Positions 8,288-17,490 are shown, counted from the first letter of the stretch. The stretch is DNA of 64,000 nt from Poriferisodalis sp965116715 (GCA_965116715.1 OZ220724.1:2976001-3040000); one strand, 5' to 3'. Program-made: numbers and translations. Notes: generated by a model from the sequence alone, not told the origin.

Positions 8288-8883
8288 GCGGCGGCCAGAG
8301 CACGGCCGCCATGGAGGCGGCGGCAGCGAGCACGGCCGCCATGGAGGCGGCGGCAGCAAGCACGGCCGCCATGGAGGCGGCGGTTCTTGTGGCAGTGTCG
8401 TCGGTGTGCGATCCCGAGTATCCCGACATCACCATTGCCGAGCTGGGGATCCTCGAAAGCGTCTCGGCCCGCAACGGCGGCAGGGCGGTCCGGATCGAGC
8501 TGGTGCCCACCATGCTGGGCTGTCCGGCGCTCGACGTGATCGCCAGCGATGTGACTGCTGCGGCGCGCTCGGCATGCATGGGCAGCGAGGTGTCGGTGGA
8601 CGTGGTGTTCGTCGCCGACCCGGTATGGACGCCGGATCGCATCTCGCCGGGAGCGGTGGAGTTCATGGCTCGCGAGTACTCGGTGGCTGTTCGCACCGCG
8701 CGATCAGCCGCGGCATGCCCCATCTGCGGCAACGCTGCGCTTGAGCATCGGTCGGACTTCGGACCGACGCCGTGCCGCAGCGTGGAATGGTGCCCGAGCT
8801 GCCGCAACCCCATCGAGGTGGTCGGCAGGGTTGATTTTCCGGCCGCCATGAAGGCGGCGCCAGCGAGCCGGGTACTCGCATGA
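8284..8883 (+). CDS. paaD: PaaD-like iron-sulfur maturation protein with a repeated N-terminus
   Basis: PaaD helps mature the phenylacetyl-CoA epoxidase (199 aa). The MIP18/DUF59-like core carries DPEYPDITIAELGI near residues 44-57, and the C-terminal zinc-ribbon-like part has CPIC, CRS and CPSC pairs separated as in the family. The ATG at 8284 overlaps the paaA stop. Residues 6-33 are a tandem decapeptide repeat STAAMEAAAA that is not part of the usual fold and is encoded by a 30-bp DNA repeat. Internal ATGs at 8311, 8341 and 8371 are alternative starts, and the one at 8371 would leave a protein of typical length. The paaB start overlaps the stop. Confidence 0.85.
   Translation: MSGGQSTAAMEAAAASTAAMEAAAASTAAMEAAVLVAVSSVCDPEYPDITIAELGILESVSARNGGRAVRIELVPTMLGCPALDVIASDVTAAARSACMGSEVSVDVVFVADPVWTPDRISPGAVEFMAREYSVAVRTARSAAACPICGNAALEHRSDFGPTPCRSVEWCPSCRNPIEVVGRVDFPAAMKAAPASRVLA
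8299..8383 (+). repeat. Tandem 30-bp repeat in paaD, about 2.8 copies
   Basis: Units at 8299-8328, 8329-8358 and 8359-8383 differ by a single base over two full copies. Each has the near-palindromic core CCGCCATGGAGGCGG and a possible ATG. A diverged fourth copy (CGGCCGCCATGAAGGCGGCGCC core) lies at 8840-8867, at the other end of the same gene. The unit length is a multiple of three, so the reading frame is kept. Confidence 0.85.
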
Positions 8884-9152
8884 AGACGTACGAGGTGTTC
8901 CTGAAGCGCCCGGGCAAGGACCCGTTCACCCACGTCGGCGCCCTCGAAGCGCCCGATGACGACTTGGCGCTCAGCTTCGCCCGCGACTGCTACACCCGGC
9001 GCTCCGAGGGCGACCAGATGTGGGTGGTGGCTCGCGAGGACTTGCTCGTTGCCGACGCCGTCGAGCTTGAGATGGCCGACCGTCCTCACCGCCACAACGA
9101 CGGAGCGCTGCTGCGCGATCTGCGCAAGGCCGGAGATTCGTCAACCTCATGA
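8880..9152 (+). CDS. paaB: Phenylacetyl-CoA epoxidase subunit B-like protein
   Basis: Small subunit (90 aa; family about 95) that bridges PaaA-PaaC units of the epoxidase. It starts with the family hallmark MKTYEVFLKRPGKDPFTHVG, and ALSFARDCYTRRSEG and MWVV follow. It is joined to paaD and to paaC by ATGA overlaps, so the four subunits are made from one transcript. Confidence 0.9.
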   Translation: MKTYEVFLKRPGKDPFTHVGALEAPDDDLALSFARDCYTRRSEGDQMWVVAREDLLVADAVELEMADRPHRHNDGALLRDLRKAGDSSTS

Positions 9153-9922
9153 CCGACCTGGCCCCAGCCGGCAGCGAGGGCGCGCGCGATGTCGTGCTGG
9201 CGCTCGCCGACGACGAGCTGTGCATCGGCCAGAACCTGGCCTGGTGGATCGCTGTGGGGCCGTTCCTCGAAGAGGACCTGGCGCTCACCTCCATCAGCCA
9301 GGACGAGCTGGGTCACGCCCGGGCGCTGTACGGGCTGCTCGGGGATGACGTCGACGCACTGGCCTACGGCCGCCAGCCGCACGAGTACCGCAGCGCACAC
9401 CTCACCGAGCTTCCCTGCCGTGACTGGGGCGAAACGCTGGTCCGGCACTTCCTGTACGACACCGCCGAGACCGTCCGCTGGGCGGCACTGGCGGACTCGT
9501 CGTGGGAGGCCGTTGGCGCGGTGGCGCGCCGAGCCTTGGCCGAGGAACGGTCGCACTTGCGCCATGCGTCGGGGCTGCTGTCACGACTGCTGCGCACCGA
9601 CGCCGGCCGCTCGCAGCTGCTGCCGCTGTTCGATCAACTCACGCCGATGGCCTGCGAGCTGTTCGAGCTTCCGCCCGGCTGCTCCGCGGATGACCTCGTC
9701 GCGGCAGGCGTCATGACTCGCCCCGTGAGCGACCAGCGCGCCGACTGGCAGGCCATGGTGGACGACGCCGTCGCAGGGGCCGGGTACCAGCCACGGTGGC
9801 CTGACCGCACCGGACCTGCACCTGCGGCGGAGGGTCGCGCCGGACGGCGCTCGCCCCATTTCGCCGCGCTGCACGCGGAGATGGTCGAGGTGCTCTCGCT
9901 GGATCCTGCGGCGCGCTGGTAG
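9149..9922 (+). CDS. paaC: Phenylacetyl-CoA epoxidase subunit C-like protein
   Basis: Structural ferritin-like partner of PaaA (257 aa). SQDELGHARALYGLLGDD near residues 49-66 and LAEERSHLRHASGLLSRLL near 129-147 match the PaaC family. It is the last gene of the tight paa group; 77 nt separate it from the next gene, which has its own ribosome site. No paaE (ferredoxin-type reductase), paaK (CoA ligase) or ring-opening genes are in the window, so electron supply must come from elsewhere or the substrate may differ. Confidence 0.88.
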   Translation: MTDLAPAGSEGARDVVLALADDELCIGQNLAWWIAVGPFLEEDLALTSISQDELGHARALYGLLGDDVDALAYGRQPHEYRSAHLTELPCRDWGETLVRHFLYDTAETVRWAALADSSWEAVGAVARRALAEERSHLRHASGLLSRLLRTDAGRSQLLPLFDQLTPMACELFELPPGCSADDLVAAGVMTRPVSDQRADWQAMVDDAVAGAGYQPRWPDRTGPAPAAEGRAGRRSPHFAALHAEMVEVLSLDPAARW

Positions 9923-9999
9923 CTCCTCTGCCACAATCGCCCGGTCGTCGGCTCGAGGCCGGCGGCGACAGGCAACCCAACACGGAGGCGGGTCGATTC

Positions 10000-12345
10000 A
10001 TGCCATTGCGAGGAACATCGGTCGTCCGGCGCGAGGACGAGTCGCTGCTGCGCGGCCAAGGACAGTTCGTCGCCAATCTCGCGGCGGATGCGGACTGGGC
10101 GCCCATGGCGCACGCCTGCTACGTGACCTCGACGGTTGCCCATGCCGACATCACCGGCCTGGATGTGAGCGCGGCGCGCAGCGCGCCCGGTGTGGTCGAT
10201 GTCGTCACGGCCGCCGATGTCGATCTCAGTCCCTACCCGTCGCCGAATCCGGCATTCGACGCCGCCATCGTGCGCCCGATGCTGGCGAGGGACCGGGTGC
10301 GGTTCGTGGGCGAACCCATCGCCGTGGTGGTGGGGGACAGCCCTGCGGCGGCAATGGACGCGGCCGAACTGGTCATCGTCGACTACGAGCCACTGCCGGC
10401 CCTCGTTGATCCCGAGGCAGCGCTGGAGGGTCCCGCGCTGTTCGACGGGATGGCGGAGCCGAATGTCGTGATCCGCATGTCGCTCGACGGCGAGCAGGCT
10501 GACTTCGCATCGTGCGATGCAGTCGCCGAGGTCCGCACGATCAACAATCGCATCGCCCCGTGCCCGCTGGAGCCGCGGGTGGCGGCGAGCCGCTGGGCCG
10601 ATGACGGGCGCCTGCACCATGTGAATGCCGGCCAGGGACCCCACCCCGTGCGCGCCGGTCTTGCGAAGATCCTGGACCTGGACCGGTCCCAGATGCGCGT
10701 GCTCTCGCGTGACGTGGGCGGCAGCTTCGGGGCGAAGGCTCGACCCCATCCCGAGGAAGCGCTACTCGGCTGGCTGGCGGCCCGGACGGGCAGGCCGGTG
10801 ATGTGGGTGCCCTCGCGCACCGACGACATGGTGGGCCTCGTGCATGGCCGCGGGCAGATCCAGTACTGCCGCATCGGCGGCACCCGCGACGGGCGCATCG
10901 CGGCATTCCAGGTGCACGTGGTTCAGCAGGCCGGCGCGTACGGGAACATGGGTGCAGCGCTGCCGAACAACGGCCGGGCGATGCTGGCCGGCTGCTACGA
11001 CATCGCCACGCTCGGCTTCACGTCGGTCTCGGTGCTCACCAACACCACGCCGACCGGTCCCTACCGGGGTGCTGGCCGGCCCGAGGCTGCGGCTGCGATC
11101 GAGCGCGCTGTCGACGTCTTCGCTGCTGAGATCGGCATGGACCCCGCCGAGGTGCGCCGGAAGAACTTCCTGCAGCCCGACGCTTTCCCGCTCACCACCC
11201 GCACCGGCATGCCGTATGACACCGGCGCATACGAGGCCAGCCTGGATGCAGCGCTCGAAGCGGCCGGCTACAGCGCACTGCGTGCCGAGCAGACCCGCCG
11301 CCGTGCAGACGGCGACGACAAGCTGCTCGGTATCGGCTTGGCGACCTACGTGGAGCGCACCGCGGGGATCGGACGTTCCGAGTACGGGGCGGTCGAGCTG
11401 GTGGCCGGTGGGCGGGTTGTGGCGCGCACCGGCTCCTCGCCGTACGGGCAGGGTCACCACACCTCGTGGGCGATGCTCATTTCCGATCGCACTGGTGTGC
11501 CGATGGACCACATCGACATCGTTCACGGCGATACCGACGAGGTGCCCCGCGGCGAGGTGACCGGCGGCTCGCGCTCGGTGCAGCTCGCCGGCGCGGCCAT
11601 CTGGCAGGCCTCGGCGACGCTGGTCGATCAGGCCAAATCGGTGGCGGCCACGCTGCTCGAAGCCGACCCAGCGGACATCACGCTGGATACCGACGCCGCG
11701 ACGTTCCACGTGCTGGGCACCCCGGCGGTGTCGGTGGGCTGGGCGGCCATTGCCGAACACCTCGCGTCGGCGGCTGAGGAGTCAGGGGGCGACGGCGCCC
11801 CGGACGGCGACAGCGCAGCGGGGCCGCGCCTGCTGCACGCCGAGGAAGTGTTCGACTCCGAGGCGCCCACGTTCCCGTTCGGCACCCATGTAGCTGTGGT
11901 GGAGGTCGACCGCCACACCGGCGAGGTGGAGCTTCGCCAGCTCGTGGCCTGCGACGATGCGGGCACCATCCTCAACCCGCTGCTGGCAGCCGGGCAGGTG
12001 CACGGCGGCCTGGCCCAGGGTGCGGCCCAGGCGCTCTACGAGGAATTCGTCTACGACCCCGACGGCAACCCGCTCACCGGGAACTTCGCCGACTACCCGA
12101 TCATCTCGGCAGCAGAGTTGCCGTTCTTCGATCGGGTGGTGCTCGAGACCCCCACGCACATCAACCCGCTCGGCGCTAAGGGCATCGGCGAGTCAGGCAC
12201 GGTTGGGGCGACCCCCGCCATCCAGAACGCCGTCGTCGATGCGGTCGCCCACTTGGGCATCCGCCACATCGACATGCCGCTGACCCCCCAGCGCGTCTGG
12301 CAAGCCATCACCGACGCCACCGGAAACGGCTCAGTCGTCGCCTGA
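10000..12345 (+). CDS. Molybdenum hydroxylase large subunit (xanthine dehydrogenase / CoxL family)
   Basis: Molybdopterin-cytosine-dinucleotide binding large subunit of an aerobic hydroxylase (781 aa). The active-site loop reads PYRGAGR near residues 354-360, the pattern of CoxL form II rather than the AYXCSFR of true CO dehydrogenase. The catalytic Glu731 sits in KGIGESG near the C-terminus, and GGSFGAK near 245 is intact. A GGAGGCGGG ribosome site precedes the ATG. The FAD and 2Fe-2S subunits expected beside it are missing. The substrate cannot be predicted; oxidation of carbon monoxide is unlikely. Its last 15 bases overlap the convergent rmuC gene. Confidence 0.85.
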   Translation: MPLRGTSVVRREDESLLRGQGQFVANLAADADWAPMAHACYVTSTVAHADITGLDVSAARSAPGVVDVVTAADVDLSPYPSPNPAFDAAIVRPMLARDRVRFVGEPIAVVVGDSPAAAMDAAELVIVDYEPLPALVDPEAALEGPALFDGMAEPNVVIRMSLDGEQADFASCDAVAEVRTINNRIAPCPLEPRVAASRWADDGRLHHVNAGQGPHPVRAGLAKILDLDRSQMRVLSRDVGGSFGAKARPHPEEALLGWLAARTGRPVMWVPSRTDDMVGLVHGRGQIQYCRIGGTRDGRIAAFQVHVVQQAGAYGNMGAALPNNGRAMLAGCYDIATLGFTSVSVLTNTTPTGPYRGAGRPEAAAAIERAVDVFAAEIGMDPAEVRRKNFLQPDAFPLTTRTGMPYDTGAYEASLDAALEAAGYSALRAEQTRRRADGDDKLLGIGLATYVERTAGIGRSEYGAVELVAGGRVVARTGSSPYGQGHHTSWAMLISDRTGVPMDHIDIVHGDTDEVPRGEVTGGSRSVQLAGAAIWQASATLVDQAKSVAATLLEADPADITLDTDAATFHVLGTPAVSVGWAAIAEHLASAAEESGGDGAPDGDSAAGPRLLHAEEVFDSEAPTFPFGTHVAVVEVDRHTGEVELRQLVACDDAGTILNPLLAAGQVHGGLAQGAAQALYEEFVYDPDGNPLTGNFADYPIISAAELPFFDRVVLETPTHINPLGAKGIGESGTVGATPAIQNAVVDAVAHLGIRHIDMPLTPQRVWQAITDATGNGSVVA

Positions 12346-13617
12346 GGACAGCTCAGGGGCGTTGGCGGCCCGCACATCGCGCTCCACCAAGCTGGGCTCG
12401 CTGAGCTCGTCGCCGCCTGTCACCGAGCCCAGTTCACGGAATCGGCGGGCTTGGGGCAGCACCATTCGCTCGAACGAGCCAACGCTGTCGTTGTAAGCGC
12501 CGACCGCGCTGCGAAGGCCGCGACCCATCTTGTCCACGTGCTCGACGTAGGTCGAAAGGCGCGAGTACAGGTCGTTGCCGAGCTGGGCGACTTTCTCGGC
12601 GTTGTGTGCGATGTCCTGTCGCTGCCACGCCAACGCCACGGTCCTCAAGAATGCAATCAGCAAACCCGGAGTTGCGATGAGCACACGATGCCGGTGCCAG
12701 GCGTTCTGCCAGACATCGCTGTCGGCATCCATGGCCACGTCCAGCATCGGGTCGGTCGGCACGTACATCAGCACGAAGTCAGGCGATCCCGATACCCAGC
12801 GGCCGTAATCGCGGTCGCCGAGTTCTTTGGCTCGTTCGCTGAGGGCGGCCGCGTGTTCGGCGAGGGCCTGCTGCTGCTCTGCCTCATCGGAGGTCTGCAC
12901 GGCCCGGTCGTACGCGGCGAACGGCGTCTTGGCGTCGATCACCACGCTTGCCCCGCCTGGCACCTTGACGACCACGTCGGGCCGCAGCCGACCCTCGTCG
13001 CCAAGCTCGCCGACGGTGGCCTGCTCGATGTAGTCGATGTGGCGGCTCATGCCGGCGGCCTCGATGACATTGCGCAGGTGCTGCTCGCCCCAGGCGCCGC
13101 GCATTTTGGAATCGCGCAGGATCTGGCGCAGACCGCTCGTCTCGGAAACCAGCTGATCGACGCTCTTTGACACCTTGGCCGTGTCCTCCACCCTTGCTTT
13201 GTCGGCCTTGTTGACGTGTTCCTGCAGTTCTCGCAAACGCTCGCGCATTGGCTCGACCAACTCCTTGACGGTCTTGCCAGCGGTCTTCGTCTGCTCCGAA
13301 GTGAGGTCGCGGAACTCCTTCATGAAGGTGTCGCGCGTGGACTGACTGACTTCGGCGGCGATCTCCTTGAAGCGACTCTCGATCTCGGACTGCTTCTTCG
13401 CCATCTCCTCGATGCGGGCGGCCCTGTCGGCCTCGACCATCGCTAGCTGGGTCCGCAGTTCTGACGCCGCCTCGCGCTGGTTCGCGGACTCGTCGCGAGC
13501 CGTGTCGCGTTCGAGCGCCACTTGGCCCAGGCGGCGGGACAGCACGGCCCACATGACCATCGCTCCGGCGGCGAGGCCCGCGATGATTCCGAGCACGACA
13601 GCAACACCGGTGGACAT
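12331..13617 (-). CDS. rmuC: RmuC-family DNA recombination protein
   Basis: RmuC limits rearrangements at short inverted repeats and carries a PD-(D/E)XK nuclease-like domain (428 aa). The N-terminus holds one membrane anchor (residues about 4-26), followed by a long coiled coil (about 30-165) and the core with RGAWGEQHLRNVIEAAG near 178-194 and the nuclease-like VVIDAKTPF near 230. The ATG at 13617 follows an AGGGG site; a GTG at 13626 is the alternative. It is convergent with, and overlaps by 15 bp, the molybdenum hydroxylase gene. Confidence 0.88.
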   Translation of the reverse strand: MSTGVAVVLGIIAGLAAGAMVMWAVLSRRLGQVALERDTARDESANQREAASELRTQLAMVEADRAARIEEMAKKQSEIESRFKEIAAEVSQSTRDTFMKEFRDLTSEQTKTAGKTVKELVEPMRERLRELQEHVNKADKARVEDTAKVSKSVDQLVSETSGLRQILRDSKMRGAWGEQHLRNVIEAAGMSRHIDYIEQATVGELGDEGRLRPDVVVKVPGGASVVIDAKTPFAAYDRAVQTSDEAEQQQALAEHAAALSERAKELGDRDYGRWVSGSPDFVLMYVPTDPMLDVAMDADSDVWQNAWHRHRVLIATPGLLIAFLRTVALAWQRQDIAHNAEKVAQLGNDLYSRLSTYVEHVDKMGRGLRSAVGAYNDSVGSFERMVLPQARRFRELGSVTGGDELSEPSLVERDVRAANAPELSSGDD

Positions 13618-13698
13618 ATGGCTCACCCCTCAATCGGCCTTGATCATCGCGCCACTAGCGTCAGAAACGGTGCACAGCACGTACGTCGGCACGCATTC

Positions 13699-15552
13699 AT
13701 GGGTCACGAGCAGCAAAGGCTGCGGCTCCTGAGATCGTGCCGCGCCGGCATTCCGGTTCTTGCCGTGGTCCTGCTGCTGGGGGCCTGCAGCACGGCTGCT
13801 GACGAGACACCAGCGCCCTCGGCGGCTCCGGCGCCGGCGGTCACCGACGGCGGCGGCACTGTCGAAGACGGCGGCGGCACGGTCGATGTCACACCGACGA
13901 CGAGCGACGCCGCGCCGAGCACGGAGCCGGCGGCGCAGACGCCCTCCGACGCGGCACCGCGCCGCGGCGGCACGGCGCGCGTCCTGCTGGCCGCAGACCC
14001 CACGCCCATCACCGGCTGGACGCCGTGGGACCACACCTGCGCGTGGTCGTGCCGGAACGTGCTCGACCATGTGCTCGAGACGCTGACTGTCGTGCTGCCT
14101 GACGGATCGGTCGAACCCTGGCTGGCGGAGTCGGTGTCTGCCGACCCTTCGCTACAGCGATGGACGGTGACCCTGCGACCCGGCATCAGCTTCACCGACG
14201 GCCAGCCGCTGGATGCACTCACCGTCAAGACCGGCATCGACGACTACCTGCGCTCCGGCCGGGCCAGCAGCGGCCACCTGCGGGACGCTCGCATCACCTC
14301 AGTCATCGTCATCGACGAGCTCACCCTGGTCATCGAACTGGGAGAGCCCAACGCCGGCCTTCCCGCTGCGCTGGCGGGCCCGGTCGGGCGGGTCTTCTCC
14401 GTTGTCGCCGCCGAGGCAGACCCGGGCATCTTCGCCAGGTCGCCTGTCGGCACCGGGCCGTTCGTCTTCCGGCGCTGGTCGGTGGGGGAGCCGGCGGTGC
14501 TGGAGGCAAACTCCGACTACTGGCGCACTGCCGCGGACGGCTCGAGGCTGCCGTGGGCGGCAGAGATCGTGTTCACCGAGATCGCCGATGAGCGACAGCG
14601 GCTCGCGGCGTTGCTGGACGGTCGCGGCGACATTCTGATGTCCAGATCGGCCGAGCTGTCCACGGCCGCGGCCGCAGCCACCGATGGCGGGGGCCGCCCG
14701 CTCACCGCCATCCGGCGATTCGACGACAACGCCGGCGTCGTGCTGTTCAACTTGCTGCGCGCCCCGCTCGACGATGTCCGGGTACGGCGGGCGTTGGTGG
14801 CCGCAGCAGACCAGGAGCGACTCGTCTCCGCACTGGGACCCGATGTCGATTCGCTGGCTGCAACGCAATGGTGGTCGCCCGCCAGCATCTGGCACTCGGA
14901 GCAAGCTGCGGCGGCCTGGCCGACCCATGACGCGGAGCGCGCCCTTTCGCTGCTGCGCGAGTACACCGAGGACCCCGAACGCTCCGACGGCCGGGACCCC
15001 GGCGAGCCGCTACGGGTCAGGGTGCTGTGCACGGACGACCTTGCGCTCTCGCGCATGACCGCCGAGCTCGAGCGTCAATGGGAAGGCACCGGCTTGGTCG
15101 ACGTCGATGTCGAGACGCTCGCCCGCACGGGACTGATCAGCCGGGTCATGGGCTCGGTGATCCAGAGCCCGTCCTTCGCCGGCGATTTCGGGGCGACGTG
15201 CTGGCGTGTCGGCGGCGAATCCGATCCGGGAACCCTGGCGTCGGCCGCTGTCGGCCCAGTCCGGACGACGCCGCTGAACGTGTCCAACCTCACCGGCGAG
15301 CACCTGGCAGCGCTGGTGAGTCTGATCAAGTCGACTGACGCAGGGAACGAACGGCGTGACGCAGTAGCGCAGTTCATGCTGGAACTCGCGAACGAGGCGC
15401 CGTACGTGTACCTGAACTACTCATCGAGCGTCGTGGCGGCGACGGCGGATGTCGCAGGCCTGGGGCGCACGTCGCTTCCCGACGGCAGTGTGGTCGAAGG
15501 GCAGCGACTCGGCGTCGGTCGCTACGACGAGGTGTGGCTGCGTCGTGAGTGA
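13699..15552 (+). CDS. ABC transporter substrate-binding lipoprotein, peptide/nickel type (SBP_bac_5)
   Basis: Extracellular binding protein (617 aa) of the DppA/OppA/NikA family. Its lipobox LLLGAC follows a hydrophobic signal, so the start is the ATG at 13699. A linker with DGGGTV-type repeats spans about residues 40-85. The family block VEPWLAESVSADPSLQRWTVTLRPGISF follows, interrupted by no gaps, and NEPNAG/GTGPFVFRRW are present. No permease or ATPase genes are near, so it is an orphan that either uses a distant transporter or has a sensing role. The GTG of the next gene overlaps its stop, an unusual coupling to a ribosome-assembly GTPase. Confidence 0.82.
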   Translation: MGHEQQRLRLLRSCRAGIPVLAVVLLLGACSTAADETPAPSAAPAPAVTDGGGTVEDGGGTVDVTPTTSDAAPSTEPAAQTPSDAAPRRGGTARVLLAADPTPITGWTPWDHTCAWSCRNVLDHVLETLTVVLPDGSVEPWLAESVSADPSLQRWTVTLRPGISFTDGQPLDALTVKTGIDDYLRSGRASSGHLRDARITSVIVIDELTLVIELGEPNAGLPAALAGPVGRVFSVVAAEADPGIFARSPVGTGPFVFRRWSVGEPAVLEANSDYWRTAADGSRLPWAAEIVFTEIADERQRLAALLDGRGDILMSRSAELSTAAAAATDGGGRPLTAIRRFDDNAGVVLFNLLRAPLDDVRVRRALVAAADQERLVSALGPDVDSLAATQWWSPASIWHSEQAAAAWPTHDAERALSLLREYTEDPERSDGRDPGEPLRVRVLCTDDLALSRMTAELERQWEGTGLVDVDVETLARTGLISRVMGSVIQSPSFAGDFGATCWRVGGESDPGTLASAAVGPVRTTPLNVSNLTGEHLAALVSLIKSTDAGNERRDAVAQFMLELANEAPYVYLNYSSSVVAATADVAGLGRTSLPDGSVVEGQRLGVGRYDEVWLRRE

Positions 15553-16642
15553 CGGCGCCGCGTCCGGCATGGCGCAACTCGGCTGGCTGCGCCGGGCCGC
15601 TCCCGGCGCGGACATACCGGACGGGCACACGGTGAGCCGGGTCGCGGTCGAGCATCGGGGCGCCTATGAACTGGTCGATGCCTCGGGCGAAGCCACCGGA
15701 GCGCTCGATGCCACGGCGCGCCGTGCGGCCCGAACGCCGTTCGACTACCCGACGGTGGGCGATTGGGTCGTTCGCTCGCTGGAAGCCCGTCACGACCGTC
15801 GCGTGGCGATTGCCGGCGTGCTGGATCGCGTCTCGCTGCTGTGCCGCCGCGCTCCCGGGCCGCGGACTCGCCCGCAGCTCGTGGCGGCCAATGCCGACAT
15901 CCTGGCGGTGGTCACGACGCCAGCATCCGCGGGCGATGCCGCCTCACCGGAGACGGCCGCAGTCGGCCACCGGATCGAGTGGTACCTCACGGCGGCGTTC
16001 AGCGGCGGTGCTCGGCCGGTGATCGTCGTGAACAAGATCGACACGGTGTCGACCACCGAGTACGAGGCAACGGTCGACGCGCTGCGCCGCCGGCTCGGCC
16101 CTGCGGCGGCAGAGGTGCCGATCCTGGCTACCAGCGCTCTCGACGGTCGGGGGCTCGAGAGCCTCGGTGCTCTGGCCGACGACGGCGCCACGGTCGCTCT
16201 CAGCGGACCGTCCGGAGTCGGCAAGTCATCGCTGGTCAACCGGCTCGCAGGAGCCGACGTGGTACCGGTGGCTCCCCTGAGCCCGGACGGCCGTGGCCGC
16301 CATACCACCGTGCGCCGCCAGCTCGTCCCGGTCGGCGGCTCTGGTGGCGGGACGGTCGTGGACACGCCGGGCCTGCAGGACTTGGTCCCTTGGGGGGGCG
16401 ATCTGGGGCTGCGCCCTCCCGCCGACGCTCAGGTCGGCCTGGCGCAGACGTTCGGCGAGATCGCTGCGCTTGCCCACGACTGCCGCTTCGCCGACTGCAC
16501 GCACACGGTCGAGCCGGGCTGCGCAGTCGCCGCGGCCGTCGAGGACGGCCGGCTCCCGGCTGAGCGCCTCAGCACGTACCTCGAACTCGTGGCTGACATG
16601 GAGATCCCCGATGCGTTCGGCAGCGAGGGAGGATCTCGCTGA
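15545..16642 (+). CDS. rsgA: RsgA-like circularly permuted ribosome small-subunit GTPase
   Basis: GTPase that checks late 30S subunit assembly (365 aa). The motif order is permuted as in the family: G4 NKID near residue 159, then G1 GPSGVGKSS near 220, then G3 DTPGLQD near 272. The C-terminal zinc site is visible as C-x4-C-x-H-x5-C in the segment CRFADCTHTVEPGC. An N-terminal OB-like domain precedes it. The start is taken as GTG 15545, which overlaps the stop of the binding lipoprotein; ATG 15569 is possible. The call rests on permuted order plus zinc ligands. Confidence 0.88.
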   Translation: MSDGAASGMAQLGWLRRAAPGADIPDGHTVSRVAVEHRGAYELVDASGEATGALDATARRAARTPFDYPTVGDWVVRSLEARHDRRVAIAGVLDRVSLLCRRAPGPRTRPQLVAANADILAVVTTPASAGDAASPETAAVGHRIEWYLTAAFSGGARPVIVVNKIDTVSTTEYEATVDALRRRLGPAAAEVPILATSALDGRGLESLGALADDGATVALSGPSGVGKSSLVNRLAGADVVPVAPLSPDGRGRHTTVRRQLVPVGGSGGGTVVDTPGLQDLVPWGGDLGLRPPADAQVGLAQTFGEIAALAHDCRFADCTHTVEPGCAVAAAVEDGRLPAERLSTYLELVADMEIPDAFGSEGGSR

Positions 16643-16660
16643 GACGCTGCGGCGACTCGC

Positions 16661-17446
16661 TCAGCGGCCCTTGAACTCCGGTCGGCGCTTGTTCATGAAC
16701 GCGTCCACGCCTTCCTGGTAGTCCTCGCTGTCGAAGCACGCCCGGATCATGGCCTCGACCTCGGTGAAGTCACGCTGAGACTCCGGCTTCTGCCACTGGG
16801 TCAGCGCCGCCTTGGCGGCAGCGATGGTCAGCGGGGCGTTCTGGCCGATGAGATCGGTCCATTCGTCGACTGAGGCTTCGAGGTGCGCCTTGGGCACGAC
16901 CCGGTTGACGAGACCCATCTGCAGGGCTTCCTGCGCTCTGAACCGGTCGGCCAGGAAGAAGATGCGCTTGGCTGCAGAAGGTCCGACCAGCCGCATCAGT
17001 GTGCCGATGCCGGCGGCGCCGTAGCCGAGCCCGAGGCGGGCGGCGGGGATCGTGAACTGGGCGTCCTCGGCGGCGACGCGCAGGTCGGCTGTCAGGGCCA
17101 CCGCCAGACCGCCGCCGATGCAGTAGCCGTGGATGGCAGCGATGAGCGGCTTGGACAGTCCCAGCAGCGCAGCGTGCGCCTTGGACGTCGTGTCGTCGTA
17201 GTCACGGTTGCCGCTCGCGTCAGACCGCTGCTCGCCGAACTGGCTGATATCGGCGCCCGCCGCGAAGGCACGCTCGCCGGCGCCGCGGATGACCACCACC
17301 CGGATCTCGTGGTCGTTCTCCAATTCGGTCGCGGCGTCGGTGATGCCGTTCCACATCTGCGCGCTGATGGCGTTGTGCCGCTCCGGATGGTCCAGGATGA
17401 TGCGGCCCACGTGGCCGTCGCGTTCGAGATGCACCTGCCCGCTCAC
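16661..17446 (-). CDS. Enoyl-CoA hydratase/isomerase family protein
   Basis: Crotonase-fold enzyme (261 aa). The oxyanion-hole segments AFAAGADISQFGE near residue 62 and GYCIGGGLAVAL near 102 are intact, and ARLGLGYGAAG near 140 carries the region of the second catalytic acid. GTG 17446 is preferred because upstream frame extensions run into the neighbouring gene and lack crotonase sequence. It follows another crotonase gene after 44 nt on the same strand, suggesting an operon for fatty-acid or branched-acid beta-oxidation. Exact substrate unknown. Confidence 0.88.
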   Translation of the reverse strand: MSGQVHLERDGHVGRIILDHPERHNAISAQMWNGITDAATELENDHEIRVVVIRGAGERAFAAGADISQFGEQRSDASGNRDYDDTTSKAHAALLGLSKPLIAAIHGYCIGGGLAVALTADLRVAAEDAQFTIPAARLGLGYGAAGIGTLMRLVGPSAAKRIFFLADRFRAQEALQMGLVNRVVPKAHLEASVDEWTDLIGQNAPLTIAAAKAALTQWQKPESQRDFTEVEAMIRACFDSEDYQEGVDAFMNKRRPEFKGR

Positions 17447-17490
17447 GGCGGCTGACGCTACCGCCGAACCCGCAGACGTGCCTGAAGTGC

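Noticed and set aside
10000..12345. True carbon monoxide dehydrogenase large subunit
   Set aside because: The active-site loop is PYRGAGR, not the AYXCSFR of form I CoxL, and the small and medium subunit genes are missing.
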